A stretch of DNA of 64,000 nt from Bacteroides sp. (GCA_014802335.1 JAAVCL010000026.1:48184-112183), one strand, 5' to 3'; numbered from the stretch's first letter, positions 35,808-44,607 are shown. The notes: generated by a model from the sequence alone, not told the origin. A program made the numbers and translations.

Positions 35808-36473
35808 ATGATAGCGGCAGAGTTAAAAAAACTTTACAATGAAATACCGCAAGGCGTAACTCTTGTAGCTGTGTCGAAATTTCATCCTGCCGAAGCAATT
35901 CGTGAGGCTTATGACGCCGGGCAAAGATGTTTCGGTGAAAGCCGCGTGCAGGAATTACTTTCTAAAATTCCCGAATTGCCCTCCGATATCAACTGGCACT
36001 TCATAGGGCACCTTCAAACCAATAAGGTAAAACAGATTATTGGAAAAGTAAGCTTGATAGAAAGTGTTGATTCCGAACGCCTGTTGGATCTGATTGATAA
36101 GGAATCCAAAAGCGCCGGGGTCACGACACGTGTGTTAATGCAGGTGCACGTTGCCAAAGAGGAAACGAAATTTGGCTTTCTCCCCGAGGAATTGCTCGAT
36201 TATTTCAATTCAAGAAAATTCGAAAAATTGGAGGCTACGCATATTTGCGGCATCATGGGGATGGCTTCCAATACGGATGATGAAGAGAGAGTAAGACGCG
36301 ATTTCGCTGAAATTTATTCCCTTTATAAAACAATTGGAAATAACGAGTCGCTGGGGCTTCGTGGTTTCGATATAGTTTCGATGGGAATGAGCGGTGATTG
36401 GAAGATAGCAGTTGAGGAAGGTTCTGATATGGTTCGTATAGGAACTCGTATTTTCGGTAGCCGTAATTATTAA
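35808..36473 (+). CDS. yggS: YggS family pyridoxal-phosphate homeostasis protein
   Basis: 221 aa, a single TIM-barrel PLP carrier (PROSC/YggS/YlmE family). Seen: TLVAVSKFHPAEAIREAYDAG with the PLP-binding Lys (about 25), FGESRVQELLSK, WHFIGHLQTNKVKQI, and the C-terminal phosphate-binding RGFDIVSMGMSGDW and VRIGTRIFGSR. It buffers free PLP and affects amino-acid pools. Length is typical (about 225-235). It lies between DUF4494 and the MFS gene on the same strand with short gaps. Confidence 0.95.
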   Translation: MIAAELKKLYNEIPQGVTLVAVSKFHPAEAIREAYDAGQRCFGESRVQELLSKIPELPSDINWHFIGHLQTNKVKQIIGKVSLIESVDSERLLDLIDKESKSAGVTTRVLMQVHVAKEETKFGFLPEELLDYFNSRKFEKLEATHICGIMGMASNTDDEERVRRDFAEIYSLYKTIGNNESLGLRGFDIVSMGMSGDWKIAVEEGSDMVRIGTRIFGSRNY

Positions 36474-36508
36474 TATGTTTCAAATGAATAACCATAAAAT
36501 ACTAAATC

Positions 36509-37879
36509 ATGAAGAAAAAAGAAAATAATATTGCTTCAAAAGGAAATGGAGTGGCGATAGTGGCCATGTTCTTTTTGTTTGCAATGATTTCATTTGTAAC
36601 AAATCTGGCTGCACCGCTCGGCACGATATGGAAGAACAGTTACGATTGGTCGGGAATGGTCGGAAACTTTATGAACTTTCTGGCCTACCTCATCATGGGT
36701 ATTCCCGCAGGTACCCTGCTCGTCAAGATAGGTTATAAAAAGACGGCATTGTGGGCAATGGCTGTCGGAGCTATCGGTATATTCTTCCAGTATCTTTCGG
36801 GTAAGACCGGGGCCGAAACTCCTGTATTTGAAGTTAATGAGGCTCCCGTTATGCTCAACTTTATCATCTATCTGCTGGGTGCTTTCATTTGCGGTTTCAG
36901 TGTCTGTATGCTCAATACGGTTGTGAACCCGATGCTTAACATGCTCGGTGGCGGAGGCAACCGTGGTAATCAGATGATCCAGCTGGGCAGCTCGTTTAAC
37001 TCTCTTGCCGGAACCCTCACCCCCTTGTTTGTAGGTATGCTTATCGGGGCCGTGACTAAAGATACTTCAATTTCCGATGTTTCGCTTTTGCTTTGGATTG
37101 CAATGGCGGTATTCATTGTGGCTTTCGTCATTATATCTTTTGTTAGTATTCCCGAACCTCATAAACATAATGGCGACCATAAGAAAGTGAAATACACACA
37201 TTCTGCATGGAGCTTCCGCCACACAGTGCTTGGCGTGGTGGGTATATTCTTCTATGTCGGAATTGAAGTGGGTATTCCCGGCGTGCTGATTTTCTATCTC
37301 AGCGACTCGTCGGTGTCGGGCCTCACCACAAACGCAACCGCCGTTGCCGGAGCCGTTGCCGCCATCTATTGGCTGCTTATGCTTGTGGGCCGTCTGTCAT
37401 CGTCTGTAATTTCAAGCAGAGTGAGCAGTCGCGCTCAATTAATTGTGGCTTCTGCGATAGCGATAATTCTGATTGTAACGGCCATTTTCATGCCCTCGAC
37501 TATCAGAGTGTCAATGCCCGCATATTCAGTTGAAGAGGGCTTCTCGTTGGCACTTGTGCCTATTTCGGCATTGTTGCTGGTTTTGTCAGGTCTGTGCACA
37601 TCCGTTATGTGGGGTGCGATCTTCAACCTGGCGGTGGAAGGTCTGGGCAAATATACAGCTCAAGCTTCCGGTATCTTCATGATGATGGTTGTCGGTGGTG
37701 GTGTTATGCCTTTGATTCAGAACGCCATTGCAAACTCAGTGGGTTATATGGCTTCATATTGGCTCGTTATCGGCATGCTTGCTTATCTGCTTTACTATGC
37801 TTTCAGCGGGAGCAAAAATGTCAATAAAGATATACCTGTTGACGAAGAGGAACTTGAACAAATTCCCGATTCGATATGA
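36509..37879 (+). CDS. Major facilitator superfamily sugar transporter
   Basis: 456 aa, about 12 membrane helices, inner membrane. The YLIMGIPAGTLLVKIGYKKTALWAMAVG segment between helices 2 and 3, and the MLNTVVNPMLNMLGGGGNRGNQMIQLGSSFNSLAGTLTPL stretch, are like FucP-type glucose/galactose/fucose:H+ symporters. A central cytoplasmic loop (about 210-235, rich in His/Lys) separates the two halves. The gene ends in ATGA, shared with the first possible transketolase start, so import and the pentose-phosphate enzyme may be coupled. The substrate is inferred only to be a hexose. Confidence 0.87.
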   Translation: MKKKENNIASKGNGVAIVAMFFLFAMISFVTNLAAPLGTIWKNSYDWSGMVGNFMNFLAYLIMGIPAGTLLVKIGYKKTALWAMAVGAIGIFFQYLSGKTGAETPVFEVNEAPVMLNFIIYLLGAFICGFSVCMLNTVVNPMLNMLGGGGNRGNQMIQLGSSFNSLAGTLTPLFVGMLIGAVTKDTSISDVSLLLWIAMAVFIVAFVIISFVSIPEPHKHNGDHKKVKYTHSAWSFRHTVLGVVGIFFYVGIEVGIPGVLIFYLSDSSVSGLTTNATAVAGAVAAIYWLLMLVGRLSSSVISSRVSSRAQLIVASAIAIILIVTAIFMPSTIRVSMPAYSVEEGFSLALVPISALLLVLSGLCTSVMWGAIFNLAVEGLGKYTAQASGIFMMMVVGGGVMPLIQNAIANSVGYMASYWLVIGMLAYLLYYAFSGSKNVNKDIPVDEEELEQIPDSI

Positions 37880-39927
37880 TCAATTTTCAATCTTTACAAT
37901 CCATGGATATAAAGACTATGAATTCGGCCGCAGATAATCTTCGCGTGCTGATCACCGAAATGGTGGAGAAAGCAAATTCCGGACATCCCGGAGGTGCCAT
38001 GGGCGCTGCGGATTTTATCAATGTGCTCTATTCCAAATTTATCGTTTATGATCCGGAAGATCCCAAATGGTTCGCTCGCGACCGCTTCTTCCTGGACCCC
38101 GGCCACATGTCGCCCATGCTTTACAGTGTGCTTGCCCTTGCAGGTAAGTATTCTATGGACGACCTCAAAGATTTTCGCCAATGGGGCAGTGTGACTCCCG
38201 GGCACCCGGAACTCGACGTGATGCACGGCATTGAAAACTCGTCAGGCCCGCTGGGACAAGGACATGTATATGCCGTTGGTTGTGCAATTGCCGAAAGGTT
38301 CCTCGCCGCGCGTTTCGGTGATGTTGTCTCTCACAAGACATACGCTTTTATTTCTGACGGTGGTATTCAGGAAGAAATTTCTCAAGGCGCAGGCCGCATC
38401 GCCGGTCACCTCGGATTGCATAATCTCATCATGTTCTATGATGCAAATAACGTTCAGTTGTCAACAACCGTCGATGCCGTTGACTCGGAAGATATTACGG
38501 CAAAATATCGTGCTTGGAATTGGAACGTGCTCGAAGTGAACGGCTCAGACGTCGTGGCTTTATCAGAGGCTCTCGAAATGGCTGTTAATGAACGTGAACG
38601 TCCCACATTAATCATCGGGCGCACTGTCATGGCCAAAGGCGTTGTTCGCAATGACGGTTCTTCTCTTGAAGGGGCGGTGTCAACTCATGGACAGCCTCTG
38701 TCAAAAGCCGGTGCGGATATCGATGCCACTGTCCGCAATCTTGGTGCCGACCCTGAAAATCCGTGGGTAATAAGGCCCGAAGTTGAGAAACTTTACAAAG
38801 AGAGAGCTGAGGAACTGAAGAATATCGTGGCTCAACGTAAAGCCCGTTTCGCAAAATGGGCTGAAGAAAATCCCGAAAAGGCTCGTCAGCTTGAATCTTA
38901 TATCAATCTGGAACTGCCTGAACTTGATTGGAGTGATGTGGAAATCAAACCCGGTCAGCCCACTCGTGTAGCTTCGGCTGCATGTCTCAGCTATTTGGCT
39001 GAACACATCGGCAACATGATTGTTTCGAGTGCCGACCTCTGCAATTCTGATAAAACAGATGGTTTCCTAAAGAAAACCGGCGAACTCACCAAGAATAACT
39101 TCTCGGGCGGATTCCTGCAGGCAGGTGTGGCCGAATTAACTATGGCTTGTCTGATGACCGGTATCGTGCTCCACGGGGGTATGTATGCTGCATGCGGAAC
39201 GTTCTTCGTATTCAGCGATTATATGAAGCCCGCTATACGCATGGCTGCTCTCATGCAACAGCCGGTTAAATTCATATATTCGCACGATTCATTCCGGGTA
39301 GGCGAGGATGGTCCGACTCACGAACCTATCGAACACGAAGCACAGATGCGTTTGCTCGAGCAAATGAAAAATCCCGATGGACGTCCTTCATTACTTGTGC
39401 TCCGTCCTGCAGATGGGGCTGAAGTGGTGGCTTCCTATAAAATGGCGATGGAAAATGATAAGACTCCTACTGTGATTATCTGCTCGCGTCAGAACCTGGA
39501 AGATTTGCCCGGTGAGAACAGACGCCAAGAAGCAATGCAGGCCCAAAAAGGAGGATATGTGATTCGTCATGCCGTTGCACCCGAAATAGTTCTTGTGGCT
39601 AATGGTAGTGATGTGGCACTCCTGCTCCACGCTGCCGACGAGCTCGCTAAAGATGGTATTCAGGCTCAGGTGGTATCTATTCCTTCTATCGGACTCTTCC
39701 TCAGTCAGCCGGAAGAATATAGAGAATCTGTTATTCCTTCCGGAGTAAAAGAATTCGGTCTGACTTCCGGACTTCCTTCAAATCTTTATCCTGTGATGAA
39801 AGGTGAATTCACCGTTGTCGGACTGGAAAGATTCGGTGCCTCTGCTCCTGCGAAAGTACTGGAGGAAAAATTTGGATATACAGTTCCTGCTGTAAGTCTT
39901 AAAATCAGAGAATTCCTCTCTAAATAA
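37876..39927 (+). CDS. tkt: Transketolase
   Basis: Up to 683 aa; TPP enzyme of the non-oxidative pentose phosphate pathway. Possible starts: ATG 37876 (ATGA overlap with the MFS stop), 37903 (MDIKTMNSAADN) or 37918; homologues favour one of the last two. Seen: ANSGHPGGAMGAAD, HMSPMLYS, SSGPLGQG, the TPP motif in the variant form SDGGIQEEI...YDANNVQLS instead of GDGx-N, and in the middle domain THDSFRVGEDGPTHEPIE-like HDSFRVGEDGPTHEP. The SDGG variant appears normal for Bacteroidales from memory. A terminator-like hairpin follows. Confidence 0.93.
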   Translation: MINFQSLQSMDIKTMNSAADNLRVLITEMVEKANSGHPGGAMGAADFINVLYSKFIVYDPEDPKWFARDRFFLDPGHMSPMLYSVLALAGKYSMDDLKDFRQWGSVTPGHPELDVMHGIENSSGPLGQGHVYAVGCAIAERFLAARFGDVVSHKTYAFISDGGIQEEISQGAGRIAGHLGLHNLIMFYDANNVQLSTTVDAVDSEDITAKYRAWNWNVLEVNGSDVVALSEALEMAVNERERPTLIIGRTVMAKGVVRNDGSSLEGAVSTHGQPLSKAGADIDATVRNLGADPENPWVIRPEVEKLYKERAEELKNIVAQRKARFAKWAEENPEKARQLESYINLELPELDWSDVEIKPGQPTRVASAACLSYLAEHIGNMIVSSADLCNSDKTDGFLKKTGELTKNNFSGGFLQAGVAELTMACLMTGIVLHGGMYAACGTFFVFSDYMKPAIRMAALMQQPVKFIYSHDSFRVGEDGPTHEPIEHEAQMRLLEQMKNPDGRPSLLVLRPADGAEVVASYKMAMENDKTPTVIICSRQNLEDLPGENRRQEAMQAQKGGYVIRHAVAPEIVLVANGSDVALLLHAADELAKDGIQAQVVSIPSIGLFLSQPEEYRESVIPSGVKEFGLTSGLPSNLYPVMKGEFTVVGLERFGASAPAKVLEEKFGYTVPAVSLKIREFLSK

Positions 39928-39957
39928 GAACCCTAATCCTTTAACCTATAAATCGAA

Positions 39958-39988
39958 AAGCCCTGTGGTGTCTTCACCGCAGGGCTTA
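39958..39988 (+). terminator. Terminator of the MFS-transketolase unit
   Basis: AAGCCCTGTGGTG / CACCGCAGGGCTT stem with one G-U and a TCTT loop; the tail AATTTAGG is only weakly T-rich. It is directly followed by a copy of the TTTAGGCTTTAGGTTTT sequence also found at 20311. Confidence 0.7.
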
Positions 39989-40049
39989 ATTTAGGCTTTA
40001 GGTTTTGGTTGGGTTTGGGTTCGTAAGGAGGCAGCTATTTGACTGCTCA

Positions 40050-40718
40050 TTATTCTTTATGCGGGGCAATATTAAATTCCGGGAGTGGGGGAGCGGTAAG
40101 AACAATTGGTTGCTTGCTTACAGGATGAACGAATTCTATGCGTCTTGCCTGTAAAGAAATTCCTCCATCTCGATTACTCCTTTTGGCGCCATATTTCAAG
40201 TCCCCTTTGATGGGATGTCCCATGCCCGAAAGCATAGCTCTTATTTGATGTTTGCGCCCGGTAAGCAGATTAATTTCCAATAATGAATAACGGTCACCTC
40301 TTCCAATAACTTTATACTTAAGTTTTGACAATTTGGCAGAAGGGTTATTTTTATCAGTTATAAAAGTCTTGTTAATATTACCGTTGGAAACCAGATAATT
40401 TTCCAACAGATCTTCCCGCTTATCGGGATGACCCTCCACAAGCGCCCAATATGTTTTGTGAATATCACCCTCTCTAAGCATCCGGTTAAGCCTTTCAAGA
40501 GCCTTTGAAGTGCGGGCAAAAATAACCAGCCCCGACACAGGGCGGTCAATTCGATGCACAACGCCGCAAAACACATTTCCCGGCTTATTATACTTCTCTT
40601 TGATATACTCCCTTACATCCTCCACTAAAGGCTTGTCGCCGGTTTTATCACCCTGCACTATCTCTCCGGCCCATTTATTAACCACAATTATGTGATTATC
40701 CTCATACACGATTTCCAT
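40050..40718 (-). CDS. RluA-family RNA pseudouridine synthase
   Basis: 222 aa from ATG 40718 (MEIVYEDNHIIVVNKWAGEIVQ); the frame opens 18 bases earlier. Catalytic motif HRIDRPVSGLVIFARTSKAL has the invariant Asp. Also VEGHPDK, LTGRKHQIRAMLSGMGHPIKGDLKYGA and the final LQARRIEFVHPVSK. It lacks the N-terminal S4 domain of RluC/RluD, so it belongs to the short RluA/TruC-like group; the target uridine cannot be told. It converges on transketolase. Confidence 0.92.
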   Translation of the reverse strand: MEIVYEDNHIIVVNKWAGEIVQGDKTGDKPLVEDVREYIKEKYNKPGNVFCGVVHRIDRPVSGLVIFARTSKALERLNRMLREGDIHKTYWALVEGHPDKREDLLENYLVSNGNINKTFITDKNNPSAKLSKLKYKVIGRGDRYSLLEINLLTGRKHQIRAMLSGMGHPIKGDLKYGAKRSNRDGGISLQARRIEFVHPVSKQPIVLTAPPLPEFNIAPHKE

Positions 40719-40922
40719 ACAACGCGAATTATTCAAAAACAGTTACTTCTAATTCACAGACCAAGTCCATTAAATTTTTCAAGAACAAACATCAACACGA
40801 TTTTGAGCAACTTTCAACTGCAATTATCAACTGCATGTTTCAACATATATATCATATAGATTAAGTGAAAGATTAAAATATTCCATATTGGATTATTTAA
40901 AGTCTCAAATAGGAAAATTATG

Positions 40923-41309
40923 TCAATTATTTGTTTCTTTCTCTTTCAATAGATACTGAATGAATCGTTCCTTTTCCTTTAGTAGAGTCTCCTTTTCTTC
41001 TATGATTCTTTGTAGGTTTTGAATTTCTTCTTTTGAACCTATATTCATCGTTGCTACTCCGAACAATCTATTATTAAGCAGGTCTTTATCTGCTGTGCTG
41101 GGATAGTTTGCCAAGTCAGGTGATAAAAACATCAACGGGCTAACGCAGAAAACTCTGCAAGCCTTTTCAAGTAGCTCTGTATTTACATCAGTTTTACATC
41201 TTATCTTTGATATATTGGATTCTTTATAACCTATTTTCTCAGCTAAACTTTCAGTTGTCATTCCGTATTGCTTCATTAACAATGAAAGAGTTTCGCCAAA
41301 TCTTGCCAT
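40923..41309 (-). CDS. XRE-type helix-turn-helix regulator with C-terminal coiled coil
   Basis: 128 aa. N-terminal HTH (about 1-60): FGETLSLLMKQYGMTTESLAEKIGYKESNISKIRC. The C-terminus is a charged coiled coil (EEIQNLQRIIEEKETLLKEKERFIQYLL), probably a dimerisation element. It is typical of mobile-element or phage-derived repressors in Bacteroides. Its upstream region carries an 11-bp inverted repeat between divergent -7 boxes, so it probably represses itself and the rightward promoter. First gene of the AT-rich island. Confidence 0.85.
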   Translation of the reverse strand: MARFGETLSLLMKQYGMTTESLAEKIGYKESNISKIRCKTDVNTELLEKACRVFCVSPLMFLSPDLANYPSTADKDLLNNRLFGVATMNIGSKEEIQNLQRIIEEKETLLKEKERFIQYLLKEKETNN

Positions 41310-41336
41310 TTGTTAGTATGTTAAATAATATTAAAT

Positions 41337-41405
41337 ATAATTCCATAATGAATAATAATCCAGATGCTATGGAATTATTTTCTTACATTTGCCATACCAA
41401 AGATA
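41337..41405. promoter_or_regulatory. Divergent promoters with operator candidate
   Basis: Inverted repeat ATAATTCCATA (41337-41347) / TATGGAATTAT (41368-41378), 11 bp perfect, 20-base spacer. Next to it are TACATTTG (41384-41391, plus strand, towards the primase-like fragment) and TATCTTTG on the minus strand (41398-41405, towards the HTH gene). The layout is that of a phage-like genetic switch. Confidence 0.6.
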
Positions 41406-41480
41406 GTAAATTATTCCCACATTTTACACATTTTACAAGAAGGTTTTTGATAAAGAATTAAGAAAGAAAATTTTTATGCT

Positions 41481-41642
41481 ATGAAATATTCACCCGTTGA
41501 CCATTTCGGACGCATTTTCTTTGACGAATGGGACGCAGAACAATGGAATCTTTTCTATAACTTTATGATGGAGCGCATTATGATATATCTAAGGTCTATG
41601 AAGGAACAGTGGGATGTTATAGTACGTGGTGTAATCCCTTGA
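41481..41642 (+). pseudogene. Fragment resembling a mobile-element primase/helicase
   Basis: 53 codons from ATG 41481. The peptide includes DHFGRIFFDEWDAEQWNLFY and NFMMERIMIYLR, a stretch I associate with Bacteroides primase-helicase (DUF5906/VapE-like) proteins of integrative elements. Those proteins are several hundred residues long, so this is a small remnant. Its 3' end overlaps an antisense fragment (41617-41739). Confidence 0.55.
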
Positions 41643-41739
41643 AAACATCGAATTTGGGAGTATTATTCGGACGTAGAAGTATTATTGCGATTTCTTCCAG
41701 TCCATACTTTACAATTGACTTAGCTTTTGCGGGCCAGAT
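41617..41739 (-). pseudogene. Decayed copy of the small ORF at 43006-43179
   Basis: 40 codons without a start codon, from a stop at 41740-41742 on the minus strand. The peptide has KAKSIVKYGLEEIAIILLRP and PKFDVFK. The same pattern (KAKPLVKYGQEEISTILLRP, PKFDVFK) occurs in the 57-aa ORF on the other side of the lipoprotein gene. DNA identity is clear around GAAAACATCGAATTT. Confidence 0.6.
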
Positions 41740-41945
41740 TCATATTTTCCCAAAATGCTCTTGCATAATCGGGAGGATTTGGTTAACTTTGACCAAGTCT
41801 TTGGAATTAGGAGTTTTTCATGTGAAAAGCAGCGAAATTTTTCCTTTATATTGCTAATTTTTAGGGTCTTTTTAAATTTGATCACCTAAAAATTAAATGT
41901 TTAACAGCATAAATTTTATTTTGTCTTATACTAAATATTCACATC

Positions 41946-42959
41946 ATGCGACATTCTTATTTAATTTTTTTAATTCTTAGTTTCTGTATATTTTCTTCAT
42001 GTAATGAGCCGGAAAATCGGGAGTCTGTGGAATTGCCGGAAATTATCTCTTCTGAGTCTCCTGTAGCATTTACTTTTGCAAATTATTTGGGAGATTCACA
42101 AAATATTCACCCTAAAGTTTTGTATTTTGAGGAAGGTTGGAATGGATATAAATTTTGGATGGCATATACTCCATATCCTGATGGAGAAACCTCCGCAGAA
42201 AACCCTTCAATAGCGGTGTCTAATGATGGCGTTACTTGGTCTCAACCGGAATATTCTTCCAATCCATTGATAGGGGCTCCCATAGGAGGGTATAATTCCG
42301 ATACGCATCTGGTATTTAACGAGGAAAAAAATGAACTTGAATGTTGGTGGAGAGAGGCGTATGATTCAATTAAGGTAGATCGGATAATGCGTACAACCTC
42401 TAAAGACGGAATAACGTGGACTATTCCCGAAGAAGTCTACTCCGACGGAAAAAGTATGAATCATTTGTCTCCGGCGATTTCTTTAATAAAAGGAGTTTAT
42501 TATATGTTTTATTGCACGGCCAATGATATTGCTTTGATGAAAAGCAGAGGCGACTCCAAACCAATGAAATGGAGTGTGGAAAAAATATTGCCGATTGACT
42601 GGAATGGTCTTCATCCATGGCATTTAGATGTGTTATTAGATGAGAATGAAATAGCAGATATTATAGTTTGTGCCTTTACCAGGGGTAACAATAATAATTC
42701 TGCAGATTTATATTATTTAAATTATGATCTGGTTAATGATAATTACAGTGAACCTCAAATAATCCTTTCTCGTTCAACCAATCCAGAGGATATCCATAGC
42801 CGTTCGATATATCGATCATCCTTGCTTAAGATAAATGGATGTTACTATATATATTTCAGTTGCATAGATAATTCCTGGAAACGATATATGTCTTTGGCTT
42901 TCGGTGAGGATATAGCTGATTTAAAATTTCATCCTTTGTCTCAACCTATAGTCTTTTAG
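41946..42959 (+). CDS. Lipoprotein with beta-propeller (GH43/GH32/sialidase-like) fold
   Basis: 337 aa. Lipoprotein signal peptide with lipobox FSSC (Cys19). The mature part has repeated blades such as SIAVSNDGVTWSQPEYSSNP, MRTTSKDGITWTIPEEVY, SPAISLIKGVYYMFYCT and SSLLKINGCYYIYFSCID: alternating 'SxDGxxW' and 'GxYYMFY' elements as in five-bladed glycoside hydrolases (GH43, GH32, GH130-like). Candidate acidic catalytic residues cannot be assigned reliably. There is no SusC/SusD partner; it lies alone between two copies of a small ORF and near an integrase, and is more AT-rich than the core genome. Probably acquired; enzymatic activity is inference. Confidence 0.75.
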   Translation: MRHSYLIFLILSFCIFSSCNEPENRESVELPEIISSESPVAFTFANYLGDSQNIHPKVLYFEEGWNGYKFWMAYTPYPDGETSAENPSIAVSNDGVTWSQPEYSSNPLIGAPIGGYNSDTHLVFNEEKNELECWWREAYDSIKVDRIMRTTSKDGITWTIPEEVYSDGKSMNHLSPAISLIKGVYYMFYCTANDIALMKSRGDSKPMKWSVEKILPIDWNGLHPWHLDVLLDENEIADIIVCAFTRGNNNNSADLYYLNYDLVNDNYSEPQIILSRSTNPEDIHSRSIYRSSLLKINGCYYIYFSCIDNSWKRYMSLAFGEDIADLKFHPLSQPIVF

Positions 42960-43005
42960 TGAGCATAGATCACATAATAAATAGAAAACTCTATTATATA
43001 TTTTT

Positions 43006-43179
43006 TTAAGTACATGACAAAAATTTGAAAACATCGAATTTAGGGATGTAAGTAGGGCGCAAAAGTATGGTGGAAATCTCTTCCTGCCCGTACTTTACCA
43101 GCGGCTTTGCCTTTCTTCCATGTTTAAGAATCCTTATCGGTTTAACATTTACATCTATCAAATTTGAATTTTCTTTCAT
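43006..43179 (-). CDS. Small unrecognised ORF, 57 aa
   Basis: Begins MKENSNLIDVNVKPIRILKH, continues with KAKPLVKYGQEEISTILLRP and PKFDVFKFLSCT, then stop. Basic, no membrane segment. A related but start-less copy is at 41617-41739, so selection or recent duplication has kept the reading frame similar in both. I do not recognise the family. It lies between the lipoprotein and the integrase. Confidence 0.5.
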   Translation of the reverse strand: MKENSNLIDVNVKPIRILKHGRKAKPLVKYGQEEISTILLRPTYIPKFDVFKFLSCT

Positions 43180-43307
43180 TCCTGATATCTTGCCCGGGGT
43201 TTCTTCAGTTTTCTATATTAATGGTCAATACTACCTTTGCGAGAAGCTTACTGCTACTTTCACTGAAAACGGAATGTCTCAGAAGATTAAAGGCTCTTTT
43301 TGGAGAA

Positions 43308-44463
43308 TTATTTAATTCCTCCTTTAAAGTGCTTCAGTTCTTCCGGAAGCGGCATATCTTCACCTTCCAAATATTTATTGGTGGTTGAAATATCTGTATG
43401 TCGCGCTTGTCGTTTTGCGGTTACAATTCCGGCCTGATTTGCGAGATCTCGAATTCCTGAATCTTTCAAACTATAAAACTGATATTCTGTGCCAAAGCCT
43501 AAAGCTTTCCTGACTTTATCCCATTTTATATTTATAGCATTTATTGTGCATTTTGTTTCAGAGGGCTTAAAGTCATTCCCAAATAAATAGTAACTTGATG
43601 GTGAAGTAAGACAGCCTGTTTCAAGCATCATTTTTATGATCGTGTCATTTAAGGCCACTGTGGCAGTTCTGCCATTTTTGCTTATATTCCCGGCTATTAA
43701 TATAGATTGATTTTTTACGCTAATATCTTGTATTTTTATTAATCGAAGTTCTTTAGGCCTGATAAAACAATAATACTCGAGCATCACTGCCAAAAGAAAA
43801 TCTTTATCATTTTTCGTAAGATAATTTGTCAATGTTTGAAGCATTGATTGACTTAGAGGTTTTCTGAATTTGGACTGTTCTTTTAGTTTCCCGGTCCCTA
43901 TCGTGGGATTCTCGTTTATATATTTGCGTTCAATCAAATATTCCGAGAAGATATTGAGCCAATTCCTATAATTATTTCTGGTTCTTGGTCCAACTTCTCG
44001 GTTCATCAGAAGCCAATCAAGAAATTCAACTACAAATTCTTTATTGAAGTCACTTACAAATTTTGGTGGATTTGCGCTGATCTTTAGATATTTTTTGATG
44101 ATATTTATATATGAAGTATATGTGTGAATTGTACGTTCTTTGCCGAATTTTTTTTATCCGTTCCAGATATTTATCAAGACATTCTGTAAAGAGAATTTCT
44201 TCTTTGTCTATTCCATTTTGGCTATTCCAAGGGCGCCAGCCGGTCATTAACTTTTTAGTGAGTTCTGAGATAAAAACGGTGGCGTATGCTTTGCGCTTTC
44301 GTTTGGATGGGATGCTGTCTAAGTGATATTTCTTCCTTCGTATTTTTGATAATTCGGAGTCGTAAAAATAGAAATCTATGTAAGAATTTTTTCCTTCATG
44401 ATAACTCGGGATAGTGTACCCGATAAGCTCAACAATATGCGTGGTGGCTCTTTTTGCGCACAT
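43308..44463 (-). pseudogene. Tyrosine recombinase (integrase) split by a frameshift in an A8 run
   Basis: Two ORFs (44463-44050 and about 44148-43308) form one integrase if a single A is removed from the run of eight A (T at 44148-44155 on the plus strand): ...YLERIKKFGKERTIHTYTSY... then reads through to a 384-aa protein. The N-terminal arm-binding domain, core-binding domain (FLDWLLMNREVGPRTRNNY) and catalytic domain are all present. Catalytic features: IRPKEL (Arg), LKDSGI in box II (the Bacteroidetes form without the usual HxLRH), and ARHTDISTTNKYL (His, Tyr). Its gene sits 150 bases from the 3' end of the initiator tRNA, a common integration site. Sequencing error is an alternative explanation. 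Confidence 0.85.
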
Positions 44464-44551
44464 TTTTTTTTACATTTTTTTTACTCATCAGCGAAAAAAA
44501 TGTACGGTTAAACATGCTGACGCGACATGAACGCGTCTGTATCTCGTCTAT

Positions 44552-44591
44552 AAAAAAAACGCTGAAAATCGTAACTTGTTGATTTTCAGCG
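44552..44591 (-). terminator. Terminator of the initiator tRNA gene
   Basis: CGCTGAAAATC (44560-44570) pairs with GATTTTCAGCG (44581-44591), 10-base loop; on the minus strand it is followed by eight T. Confidence 0.9.
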
Positions 44592-44607
44592 CATTAAATA
44601 TACTTTG

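Noticed and set aside
41609..41857. 82-codon plus-strand ORF with a similar plus-strand ORF at 43067
   Set aside because: The similarity between the two is better explained on the minus strand, where KAK..VKYG..EEI....LLRP is kept.
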